Part shown: piece by piece, positions 46,777 to 60,000 of the stretch
How positions within the stretch are numbered: position 1 is the first letter of the stretch
How the letters are laid out: each line of letters opens with the position of its first letter
Source: Pachyseris speciosa
Taxonomy: Eukaryota > Cnidaria > Anthozoa > Scleractinia > Pachyseridae
Assembly: GCA_016490735.1 (NCBI GenBank)
Contig: JAEMWC010000282.1
Span: forward strand, 570,001-634,000
Reading direction: 5' to 3'
DNA length: 64,000 bases
Made by a program: the position numbers and the translations under genes
The notes under the pieces: generated by a model
What the model was told of the DNA's origin: nothing
The model's input: only the letters and a program-made list of their open reading frames with translations
Databases searched by the model: none

Positions 46777-49250
46777 AGGTCAATTGTAGCACATAGTCTT
46801 ATTACCAATTAATCATAAAAATTACAATTTCAGTCCGAGAAAAGAGGAAGAGCCAAGTTATAAAAGGGAAGGAAATTTGCATTAATAAACTGACAAAGGA
46901 ATTGTAAATTGTTTAACGTCGCTCTGAAATTGACCACGATCAAAATGTATGGTGATTGTAACCAAGGTTGTGATTGGATGATTTAAACTACAACTTTGAA
47001 TGTGATTTGTTGATTTAAAATACTACTTTGAATGTGATTGGCTTATTGAACTGTCCGATAACAAACTATCCAACAACAAAGTGTCCAATAACAAACTGTC
47101 CGATAACAACTTGGCACGTGAATTAGTGGAAAATAGGAGTTTTTAAGCCAATCACAATCGAGGAATTTTTATGATTAGTAATGGTAATAGGACTGAGTGG
47201 AGTACAATTCAAGGAGTAATCGGGCGAGTGATTTCAAATTGTTGCTATTTTACAAAGCGCGAAAATTGAGAACTGAGACGACATGGCAGCTACTGCTCAA
47301 CATACCCAAATAAGGTAACTGTCCGATTTGGCCTGTCCGATTACAAGTGTTTGTAATCGGACAGCTCAAATCGGACAGTTTGGACCTGAAGCAGTCAATT
47401 AAGACACAAATAAAGGCTGTTACGAACCAATCACATTCGAGCATTTTGTTATTGACACAATTATACCTAAAACTAGCAATGGAAACGTAAAGCTTGTGGG
47501 ATGTGGCTGGAGTGACAAGGATACTTCACAAATTAATGTGATCAAGTAAGCTGAAGCCACTCAAAAGGCACTAAGGCCACAAGGTAGCGGGCATTACCCC
47601 TTAAATCTACCAAAGCAAAGATTGAGCCCAAGCATTAGCAGCCATGGACAGCTGTTTCGGCCTTGTTAGGCCTCATCAGCATGGCATAGCTAATGCTCAG
47701 GCTCAAGTACCCACATATCAATAAAACAAGCAATGGAAACGTAAAACTAAGTTAATTACCTAAAACTAAATTGATTGACAGCATAACGTAATAAAAAAAA
47801 ATACTAAAATAAAAAGTATACGTAATAACAAAATAAATAACTAAAAAACAGATAGCTAAAATGTTTTTTTTTTTCGCGGATGCTAAGATCTTCAGGGTTA
47901 TTGCTTGAACATTTAATATTCTATTGACTTGCGCTCAGGACTACCAAACAGGTACTAGCGGCACTCTAAGTTTGTTCACACTACACTGGCAAGTATAATC
48001 TCGAATAAAACATTGTTTTTGCTGTGAAGGGTGTTCACACCGGGTACTGTATCGCGCGAAGTATGACTAAAACCAGTTTATTATGAGCATTACTAAAACT
48101 TAATAAACTTTACCCACACACAATTAAAGATGTTAAGCTTCAAATTCATTGAAGAACACAAGGTAACAAATACATAAGGCCGGTTCTTAAGAATGACATT
48201 AAGACTACATGATTGCAATTTAAGGCCGGTTATTGGGAGTTCTATTACAATAAGCCGCGCATAAATTGTTCAGCTGGAAATGAAAGTGGAGTGATTTACA
48301 GCTATAGCGTCGGTTATTGAAAGATAATAACCGCATTCTAAGGCATTTACAATTTTGCAAACAGTCACATATAAGCGTTTTCTGCTGCTGACGGTAACAA
48401 GAAAGCTTGAATCCCAGACCGAAAAACTATTCATCCACCTAAAATAAATTCTTTATAAACAGATTTGTAGGCCCACTGATTGTCTTAATCCGTTGCCTAA
48501 GTTAGACTTAACATAACTGGCCCTCATGTTCGAAAGGTGTTATTGTAACAGACCTGTTCTTATCAGATAAATTTCAGTAACAGTTTTTACTATATGTCTC
48601 ACTTAGCACGCGCGCTGTGATTGGTCAATGTTACGGGCCGTATTCTACAGTACAGCCCGCTTGACTTCAACTAGTTTTCTTTCCGCGCGCCAGATTAACC
48701 TCAGAGATATAATAAATATCTTACTAACCTCGTTTTCTCGGTACGGATCCTCGTATTTTCCCATTAATTTATAAAAAAATAAATAAATAAACGGGGAAAA
48801 AGTCGGTCCGTAACTTACAGTACTGACCGAGAAAACGGGGTTAGTAAGAGGTGTTGAGTCGCGAAGTTTAATGGGCTTTGCTTTCATATCAAAAATGAAT
48901 GCGATGATGTTTCAGAATCAGTTATCCCACCCCTTCGCTCCTAACCGGCCCAAGGCCAACGCTCAATGCGATTAACTAATTACCTGGTCAACCAACCTTC
49001 GTTTTTCATCCCAATTATTCTGTTCTGGTCAGGGTCTACGAACACTGTGGTATACAATCCAATGAATGACAAATGCTCTGGATATCAGGTACAAGCAAAA
49101 TGTACGGCGTCTGGCAATATACAAGGGGCTAACATCAGTAACCCGTCTAGTCTTTGGAGGGCGTTAGAAATGATCAACGACAATGAGCTATATTGGACTG
49201 GACTAAGGTAAGATGAGGGATTCCGACACATAATTAACTATCTTCTACCT

Positions 49251-49304
<54 letters not shown>

Positions 49305-52300
49305 CCACGATTTTCAACCGAACGGAAAAAGTATATGGAAATGAAGAGACGTTTGCTGGAAACCGGCGATTTTGTTCAACCTTCTGCAAATAAACATCCT
49401 TCCCAATGAAAATGGAAGTCTTTAGTAAAACTCGCACATTTTTGCTCATTTGCATTCGGCTTTGCTTACAGAAGGAAATATGTTAGAAGTGATTTGACTC
49501 CAGGCAGCTAAAGAGCTGGTGAAATTTAATACATTGTGAACTTTTAGTTCTTTAAGTGTAGTATTAAAGGAGATATTAGGGCCGTTTATACGAGAGAAAA
49601 TAAGCCGCGGCTTACATAAGACGCGAAAGGAACCACTTATACGAGTAAAAACTCCTAAGCCAGGATAAGTCGCAGCTTGAGAAAGCCGTGAACGTCGATT
49701 TTGTACCATTTCGCGTCGTAAGCCGTGGCCAGAGTAAGCCGCGGCTTATTTTCTCTCGTATAAACGGCCCTATTGTCTTTCAAAAACTGCCAAATTTCTG
49801 GGTGGCAAAAGCAGTAATGAGCTCATACATTCTTTGCAAAATTTTGAGTTTTTAAACCCGCGCTGCACAAAAAGTAGTCAATATATGAGGCTCAAATTCA
49901 TTGGCAGATTTATTGATACTATGACCTTTCAATATTCAGAACTGATTTATTTGTAGCTCCATCAGAAACTGAATTGCTAATGGTAATGAAGCAAATATTT
50001 TAAACAAGTATTCCCCTATAAACAAGGGTTAGTTTTGGTCTGCGACGCAGGCTAGATCTTGGCAACTCACTGCTTGCATCAACACTACCTGCTGCAAAGT
50101 GATGAACGGTATCCTATTGCTCCACTTGATCAATTTTAATGAATCCAGATCAGTGCTGAACTAAAGCGGTGACTATTGACGACTAATCGTGACAATCGCA
50201 AAGATTTTACAATTTCCAATCGCTTGTCGGTATATTGTCACACATAAAGTAATGTTTTGGTCCGCTAATTATTCAGCTTGTGTGGTATATACTAAAACAA
50301 TTATTCACCTCAGTGTCGGTGAATAATTGTTAACTATTCCCTATTTGCTATTCGGGTTTTCCAGACACCCGAATACCAAGCCTCTCGTGCGGAATTGTTG
50401 AATCAAACGTTCATGATGTGTTGAAATCGTTTGCTATCCCCGGCGTTCAACATTCAACCTCGCTCTACAGGATGCAACAAAATCGAACGGACGTTGAAGC
50501 AAATGTTGAAACCATTTACCCGAGCCTTAAGTGACGACGACGGCAACGGCAACGAAAACGTCATTTTAAAATATAACTTCTCGTTATTGTAACTCTTTCG
50601 CGATTTTTCCAACTTGTTTAACTTTTAAACTGTGGGCGAGCAATCCTGGAGCGAAATAAGTAAAAACGGCGTTGAAGTTGGGAAAAAGAAAGAAGAGTTC
50701 ACGGTCATACGTTCACGTTCTCCACAAAACCTAAACTTTGGTCATTTCACGTTGTTGTTTTTCTGAGGACGGCAAAGAAGTGTGGCAAAACGTAAAACGC
50801 ACTTGCAGGGAGATTGGTTTTGCTCATTAAGCCTATTGTTTTGTGGCATTCTCGTTGCCTTCGCTACCCCGTTGCTTAAGCTCTCTATTATCATCTGGCC
50901 TGAGGAATGTGTTGAGCTCTCAGTCAGCATGATTGCACCAATATTTTGACTTCCTGATATATGTTCCGCCTGGGATCTGAGTCCACGGTTGTTCACTAAA
51001 CAGTCCAAAGTCCTCATCAATATGAGTTAACCAGGTGGCGATGCAAAGCTCAAATCACCCTGCATATAGAGCGTTTTCACATGACGTCACGGCGGCCATG
51101 TTGGTGTCCCAAACCAAAGAAACGGCGGCCATGTTGGTGTCCCAAACTAAACCTCTGGGAATAGAACTCTATTTTTATGTAAATACTTTCTTTTCGGTTT
51201 CAATAACCCAATATGGCCAGTAGTCACGTGAATGAAAAAGCTCTATACCACCACGCAGTTCACGGTGCTGTGGCAACGGGAAAACCATCGGTCTCACAAA
51301 ACCCTCAGCTGAGTTACAGAAACCAGCATTCGTATGGCTTCCGGCCCCTTCAACGCTCCGACTTCGAGAGGAAAAGCTTTTCCAAAGGCGGCCTTCATAT
51401 GCGGGTCTTTTTATAGTTCCGTCAAGTTTTGCGGTTTGAGAAAACGTGCGGTCAAAATATAATTGTACACTGTACTGCTACGCAATAATGAAATAACGCA
51501 GCAGCAAATACCCTTTATTAATTCTTGAACTTTTTTTTTTTTTTTTTTTTTTTGCGTTTTTAGTTGGCTCCAGCCCGTTGGGTTCCGCTTGCATCAAAAT
51601 ATCGTGCTTAAAGCTACCCTCGATCGACACCTCTGGCCTCCATTTCAAGATAGGTGGTTTTGCTTTTTGGTCAGTAAAGCTAATCGAACATTGGAACCAA
51701 GAAGGTGTAATGAAGAGCACTATTACATCTGCGAACGGAGTAAGTTTAAAACGTGAAAGCTAAGACAACCAAGCAATGTCAAGTTCGCAAAGGAGGGGTA
51801 GATGTGATATCTCGTAACACAAATATTTTTCTTTCCTGTATTTTTGTTACGACATGCAAGTTAAACTAATGTTACCAATGGCTACTAGAATCGTAATAAA
51901 ACGAAAATTGGTGGTAACTCCGTTTTTTTTTTCCTAATAATAAGGCAACAAGTCTAAAAATATTTTAAAACTGTGGCAATAATGAGATCAAAATAATCTT
52001 TCTCTTAAACACCCATGCCTTTTTCGCCCTACTTTTTATTGAATGTTATCTCCCAAGATGGGATGTCTTTTGATCGCAGATCGCAGAACTTTGGTTTCCA
52101 TATGATCGCACGATCGCAGTTGATTGCAGGCGACCGTAAGCAACAGATTGCTCTAGATGGCTCTATCTTCTGCGATCGTCTGCGATCACGATCACAGGAT
52201 CCCCCATTTAATCTAATAATGTTAATAATTCATTAAGTATATGCGAGAGATTTATTTTTCATTGAGCAAGTGATAGTCTAACGTGTGACCATTCGAAATC

Positions 52301-54027
52301 TTACATAAAATTGAAATGCCTATAATAGATCAAAAAGTTAACTTGTTATGGCGTTCAAGTTTCCACATTCGGTACACGCCTTCCTTTTTTGTCTCTTAGA
52401 GCAACTCTTTTCTCTAAATTTTCTGTTTATTTTGTCATAGATACAACGGCGTCCCCAGAGCCAGAAACCACTGACGGGATAAAAACAACATTGACTGCAA
52501 GTTATGGATTATCTACAAGTGAGGTGGTGAAACTGGCAGGTTCAACAACACAGCCTACCCCATTATATGAAACTATGGCAACCACAACAACATCTCCCAT
52601 AACGACCGTGCCGCTTGCGCTAACAGTGACTGGAGCAGAAGCAACAGGCACCACTTCGCGGAAAGAGGAATCATCTTCCACGACTTCACAACTAACAACA
52701 AATGATGCAACTAAAGCGACAGCTACAGCGTCTCCTCCAATACCCGATACAGTTTATAGAGCGACAACGATATTACCACCCCCTCCACCACCACCACCAC
52801 CACCACCACCACCATCAACAATAACGACAACTGCTGACAATGTATTTTCAAACAAGATACGGGAAACAGCTTTCATTAACGGAAAAGTGGCGTTAACACC
52901 ATTGACCGTTAGAGTTCAATCTTCCATCACAGGAGCTTCAAACAATTATAATTCTTCACAGAATGAATACATTGCTAGAGAGAAGGTATCAATTGCTTTA
53001 CTAAAAACAAGTTAAAGAGACGTTTTCCATTCAGTCTTACTTTTTTTTTTTTTTTTGCAGTTCAACAGCCGACGTCCAAATACAAATAATAAGCATGGCG
53101 CACATGACAAATTTCGGACACAAACGACGTTTCAACACTTTTAGCGGTCTTAACAGCTAGAACGAAATTTTACGTTCCATTTGCCCAAATTTCCACACCC
53201 ATTTTGTGGTGTCCTTCCACTGTACACATCTTGGGTTTTGATTTACCAATGACATTTCAAGTTTGAAACTCAAGAGGAGGTCAGGTTGCATTTAAACTTC
53301 TTTTCAAATTACGCCTTGCGTCCAGCGGGTTTGGCTGATTTACCCAGAATTCTCACTTTTAGTTACCCTTAAGGTAAACTTCATTATCTGCATTACTCCA
53401 TTTTTTCTCTTTGCAGCTGAAGAACTATATTTCAGAACTAAATGCCCTGAATGTCACAAGAAAGGATTCTTTGCAGGTAAAATAATGACATTGATTATTT
53501 TCGATTGACAATGTGGTGACATTTCACAAATTGTCAATGCATCCCTGAACACAATTTTCAGTTGAGTATCGTAAAACCCAACCCAACTCTGACAAACAAC
53601 TCTGACCAATCACAACAGACGCGAACAGCGTCACGAACCAATCAGAATTCGACGCAATTACATGTAACCATCACAAAGCGCGGGAAAATGCGCGATTGGT
53701 TTTGCATTTTTCTCATTGGCCAAGACAGAGGGGCGAGTTTTTTCAACCAATCACAAAGCGAAGTAAAGCAAAACCAAGGCAAATAAGAATAACTTTCGAT
53801 ACACAATTGAAAACAACGCCGGGGTGGGGAGGGGGCGCGATGTCATGACAACCACAATCCTGACACTCGTGTTTCGTGTCTTTTCTCCAAACAATAATAA
53901 TAATAATTTAGAACTTATATAGCGCATTTTCCATGTGTATATGATCAAATGCGCTTTACAAGCAGATGAGATTGGAATTGGAAATGTTGGTTTTTGTGGA
54001 GAGGGGAAAACCGGAGAACCCGGAGAT

Positions 54028-54066
<39 letters not shown>

Positions 54067-57000
54067 AACCCACATATGACGTCGAGTCCGGGAATCGAAC
54101 CCGGGCCACATTGGTGGAAGGCGAGTGCTCTCACCACTACGCCATCCCTGCTCCCCCAAACGCTAAAAATAGGGAACTGGAAAATCTATAAGTCCCCTTT
54201 CAATTAATTTCTTTATACACGGCCTTCGAGACAGCGAGAATGACTTTATGCAGAGTTGCCATGGTAATTGTATGAGAATGCTGGGAATTTTTAATACATG
54301 ACGGAGAGACATCTAACACGAAATATTGCTCGTTGTAATAACAGCAGATAGCTCACTTTGGAAGAGAGTAAAGGCATCGGAACGAATCCAAAATTCATTG
54401 AAAATCAATCCAAATTGAACTCAATGATATCTCGCATGGATGGGAATCTCAACATTAGTAGTCAAATTTAGCACGTTTCAGCATGTTTGGATCAAAAGCA
54501 GCCAGGTGACATGAATTTTTAAATTACTTGAATGTCTCTATCTCGGAAAGTTCGTTCCCCACACGCAGTCTCATAAGCCTTTCATTTAGCTCCTGTCCAA
54601 CTGAACAGTTTCAAAGCTGGCCAAGGCATCATTTTTGAGATGCTCTTTCGAGAGGTGGAAACATTTTTTTCCCAATCGATAAACGTTAAATACTCATTCC
54701 CAGGCCCTTGCTCTTTTCATAAGTGGGCTATTCATTTGTCGCGAAAACGTTGCACAGTAAGGTAGTAAACCATTACACAGCAATGTTTAGGTGACAAGTG
54801 GTAGATATGCAACTTTTTATGTTATTGATAACACGATGCTGATTAACTAAAACCAAGGGATGTTGTAGTTGATTGCTGTACCTAACTAACACATACTGTT
54901 CGCGATTTGAAATCTTTAGAACGCAACCGACACAGCCAGAAATCTTTTCAAGGAATTGAAACAGCTCAAAACAGATAAAAAGAACAGCATAAATGTCCTT
55001 CTAGCGACCCGGGAACTGGAGTCGTTTGCGATCAAGTATGGGAGACTTCATTACAAAGAAAATGAAAGCACAATTATTTCCCAAGAATACTACTGTAAGT
55101 GGATGACAGAAATATACCACTTTGAAATATGCTTTAAACGGGAAGTGAAAACAGTGACGAAGTTAAAATGCTTTGTACTTTTTTTTTCCACAGCAATGAA
55201 GATCCAGAGAATACCAGCGCGTAGCAAGGACGCAGTAGTTTTCTCCATAAACGAGACTAACTATTCAGTAGACAAAGGATGGGCGAGTATCTCGCTTCCA
55301 TCAGCTATGTTCCAAGGAAAAGGTACAGTGCAACTGTTTAGATATGCTATGAATAATTAAGTGTGACATACGTATCCCAGGTAGGAGTTAATTATTTTTC
55401 TACGCGGCCCCGAAACGTAAGAAACAAGAACGAGCGGTTAAGGAACAGTACTACGTCACACGGGCGATTTTGCGCAAATGGCTCGCACACCTCTGCTCAG
55501 TATTGCATTACAGGACACTAAGCTTATTAGTTTACCGATGGGCACGAATTCGAGGTGGGAAGTGAAGTTGTAATTTTGCAACGTTTGAAAACAATATCCT
55601 TCTGTTGATTACTTCATTAATTTTTTTTCTATAGACGCTGTTGCTGTATGCATTGTTTACAACGACATCAAGCAGTGGCTCCCGGATGAAGATCGCGTTG
55701 AAGTGGACGAGTGAGTTGTTCTTCAGTTCTTCAGTTGTTTGGACTTTGCATTGATCTGCTGTTGCAGATGAATTAATATAGAGGTTTTTCACTGGACAAG
55801 TCATTGTTCAAACGTTTGGGGATTGGTTAGAAATCCTCCCTTGGATTTTTGTTCAAGGGGCTTTTCAACTCTAGGAAATACTACTAGTCAGTGACGTCAT
55901 TCAATATGTTCGCCTCAGACGCTCAGCAATTTTGATGTCAGGCAATGTTACAGTTACAAAAGGGGGCGTGGGGACGTGGCGGAGGGGGGTTAAAGGTTGG
56001 CATGCATTTTAAATAACTTTCGGTGATGAGCTAATTGATGAGCTAGGAACAAGACAGTTACGTAAGCCTAACTAAACCTGCTCCTTTAATATTGTACTTA
56101 AAATAACCCGCTTCGTTGGTTTTACGAAACAAATAACTTAATCTATTTCTTTTGTTTTCGCTTTGAATAAAAGAATACAAAGAACGCTGACGTGTTTTTG
56201 CATACGGTTTTTCTTCTTTACAGGGTAATGTTTTTCTATTGAATCAAAGGCCACATGCAAAAATTCAGCTCATTTGGACGACAAACAACCAAAATTGTCA
56301 CTTACGACAGTTTTGCATAAAACCCTTAAATTGCATTTAAAATATAGGAAAGTGACTCGAAGTTGATAAATTTCTAAGGAAATATCTAATGCTGGTTATG
56401 ATTATTCAGTTTCATTTCTTTCTTTGCTTCTTTTTTTTTTTTTTTTTAAAGCAAAACTCTCACAAACCTCGAGTTACGAAGCCGCATAATTGCCGGAAGT
56501 GTAAACCCCAGACCAGCTGGTATTCTTGAAGAAAATGTCACGATATCGTTCAGTTATCACAAGGTACGCTTACAAAGTAAGGACGAGTTCCTTTGGGACT
56601 ATTTAACAATAGCAATATTCGAAATAGACGGTAATCGGGTAGTTGGGGGCCTATTAATCTGTTTTCGAGAGGAATGGATGGTATTCTGTTCATTTTGCCC
56701 TCGTTGTTGGACAACGAAGCAGCGGAAGCAGTGGAAACAGAACGAATAGTTTAGTGGGAAGACGCAGGATATGATTTCTTTTGGCGGGAAAATCGTGCGC
56801 GGGCGGCCAAACAGGTGCTCGGTCCAGACGATCCTGCGAGGGTGTCCTGCAAGTTGCTTTCGGGTCATCTTCAGCGCTTCATGAGTATTCCGTTTTCAGC
56901 CGAGAATGTTTGTTGTTTTGGGAAAACTTATCCCAAGCGCTTATTTATTCCTATACATGTCCAGAAAATAATGTAAAATCAACATTTGTAACATTGACCT

Positions 57001-60000
57001 TGAAAAAAAGAGATGGTTTAGTAAACTTTATTTACGGACACAAATAAGTTACATATAAGGAAAGAAAAAAATTATTATTTCTAGAAAAATGAAATTAATG
57101 CTTTCGAGGTTGAAATTTGTTTACTTTTTTTGTCTAGGAAGCAAATGAAGAAGACAGGCCACATTGTCTTTTCTGGGACTTCTCAATCAAGTAAGTTTTC
57201 ATGATTCTTACTTACAGATATTAATATTTTTTTATCCTCTGTAATTGTCACTGTTAAGACAGTGGTTAACAGCAACCTGTTGTGATAATAATTTGCGTGA
57301 ATTGTTTTACTAAATAAAGTGTGCAATTAGCTTAATGATTATATTGGTTATATTTCATGAATAAATTAAAGATGGCATGAAAAAAAAAAAGATGATGACT
57401 CAAGGTTTTCAGGAAACTATTTAAATCTAAAATGTTGACCAGCGTTGTTTCATGTGGTGTTCGTGACACGACGTCACGCAAACAAATTTCCTTGTCTTGC
57501 AAACAATGAATTAAAAACAAAACAGCTACAAAAAACTAGAAGAAATAACAGAAAGAAAACACTTGGGAGCTCTATTTTTTCAGGCCTCAACTTGGGAAAG
57601 ATCAAATTTTCTTTTCGAAAGTAACAATAATTTTCCGAGAAATTAAAATTAATATACTATTAAAAGCTTTGACTCCAACGATGTTGCAGATCTAATTTTA
57701 ATGGGTCTTGGTCCAGAAAAGGATGCTCAATGGTCAGAAAAGTCAACAACGAAATTATCTGCACCTGCAATCACCTCACTAACTTTGCTGTTCTGATGCA
57801 AGTGGGAGCAAATAAGGTTAGTTTAAGGTGGCACAAAATGATTTGAGTGGCTTTCCGTTATTTTTAAAGTGCCTATGGAGCGAAATTTGTTTCTTGCTAA
57901 TTTTAAAGTTTACCCCTAAATACGCAAGAATCTCAAAATTTGAGGTGCTTGTGATTACAATTGTTGATTTTACGAGCGTTTGAAGTTGGGCTATTTTGCT
58001 TTTAAAAATGGTCAGGGGTCTGGGTCGTGTTTATTTGCGAAATTCCATGATGTGACGTCATTTTGGGTACAAAAATGTGTTTGTGCTTATGAATTATAGT
58101 GAAATAGTTGGAATACTTGTCCCCAAAATTACGTCAAAATTACGTCACAGCCATTATCTCGTGTCTTTTTGGCCACGCGATTCAAATGCCATTTTTGAGG
58201 GCAAAATAGCCCAATTTCAAACGCTTGTATGATCGCCGATTTTAATCAAGAGCACCTCAAATTTTGGAATGTTGAGTTTTATGGATTAAACTTTAAAATT
58301 AGCGAGAAACAAATTTCGCTTCATAGGCACTTTAAACACCTGCAACTCTTTGATGGATCGATACTCCCACAATTTTTGTTTGTTTTCTTGAAAATGGTAT
58401 TATAAAGTTTCCCAATTATTTCTCAACAATTTGCGTTCAATTTTCTGACATATGAGGTTACCATAGCAACAGTACAGCCACTCAAAAACACCCTAAATTT
58501 TTGTTTCAAAAAAATCTGTACATGGGGTTCAGAGCCACTTTAAATCATCGAAAAATTAAGGTGTCTCTGAACACCATGTACAGATTTTTTTTTTCAAACT
58601 ATGCAGAAAGATGACTGTTCATATGCTAATTGCAATTCAACAACAACAACAAAAAAAACCGTGGGTCACTGCACTCGTTTTTGTGTTACAGGTACATAAA
58701 GCCAAAATTAAGGGTGTTTCTAAGAGGCTGTACTGTTTTTATGGTAACCTTATATGTAAAAAAAATTGATCGTAAATTGTTGAGAAATAATTGTATGTGT
58801 TTCCTTTGCTTCAACAGCAGATTTCTTTAGACCACAGAGTAGCGCTGCAAGTGATCACGTACATTGGTTGTGTCCTCTCACTCATTGGAGAAGTGTTGAC
58901 TATCTTAGCATATTGTGCCCTGATGTAAGTTCACAACAGCAAATATAGCTCAAGCTTTCGCTGACCCGACTTTCAATTCATTAATTAAAGGAGTTGTGTC
59001 ACGAGTTTTTGTTTTTTATTATTATTATTTAATAATACTTTTAAAAGCTCAAAAAGATATTAGAAGCGAAGAAAGCCCAAAAATAACCGTTCATTTTTGT
59101 TTAAAATTATTTTATCAATTTAGCAAAACTCTAAATAAGCCTCTCTGGTTTGAATGCGACAATGATTAAAGTGGATCACAACTTTAACAAATACGTTCTC
59201 TTCTTGTGCTGTGAAAAAAAAAAGCCAAATAAGGATTATGCTTTGCTTCACCTTTGAGAAAATAGCTTGAGAGGTGTGAATGCGACATGTTCAGCCAATC
59301 TTAAGAGAACAGATAAAATGTTCACCCACTTCGACTACGCAATTGAAGGTATGTATACCTTTAAGAAGGTAGTAATGCCGAAACGTCGGTGTTTAACGGC
59401 GTTTAATCTTTTAACACTTCGAATTAACCTTTGTGGTCTTCTTTGCTTTAATGTAGGAACAAGGTTGTTTGAATGAAAATTAAACCCAGCAGCCGGGGAT
59501 CTACTGAATACGCCCTTTCATTGAGGGCAGCCAACTGCACAACAATAAAGTACTGCTAAACAGCTTTCATCCGCGGAAAGCTCTCATCTTTATGTTTGAC
59601 CTTGAGGTTATATTTCTTTCTGTACATTCAGGAATTTAAAACAGGAACAAATTCAAATACGCCTCAACCTTGTGGTTTCCATAGCGATCGCACAAATTGC
59701 ATTCCTTTCTGGGATTGATGCCTCGGAAACGAAGGTAAGCCAGTTGTTTCTTGCTCAGTATCAACATGTAAAATGGATAACATGTAAAAAGGATGTTTTG
59801 CCACTTTGCCGAACTTTTTATCTCAACATAAAGGTTCAAGATTCGATAATAAGAGAGCGGTCACTAAATGCTATTTTTAAGTGCTCTTAACAGGATCTAC
59901 TGTTTCTATGGTAACTATTTTTTGTTAACTCAAAAACGAGTCTGGTGACCCCCGTTTTTTTTTTTTAATCAAAGTTTCAAAAAAATCTGTACATGGGGTT

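Larger units (their letters stand above)
46085..49032. other. Intron of GPCR gene 2 rich in foldbacks
   Basis: Contains hairpins at 46449-46552, 47312-47381 and 48719-48848, short CTGTCCGATAACAAA tandem repeats (47049-47112), a SINE (46567-46764) and a hammerhead-bearing insertion (47492-47728). No coding exon recognised. Confidence 0.6.

Noticed and set aside
53061..53130. Possible small exon after a strong TTTTTTGCAG acceptor
   Set aside because: No donor gives a phase that joins the next exon cleanly; left as a note rather than a feature.
53751..54137. Minus-strand 128-residue frame
   Set aside because: It is the SINE read as protein (for example [11 protein letters not shown] from box B); no evidence of coding.
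54085..54160. Possible tRNA-Gly(TCC) gene
   Set aside because: The tRNA-like head continues into a repetitive body and (ATT)n tail, as in SINEs; not an isolated tRNA.
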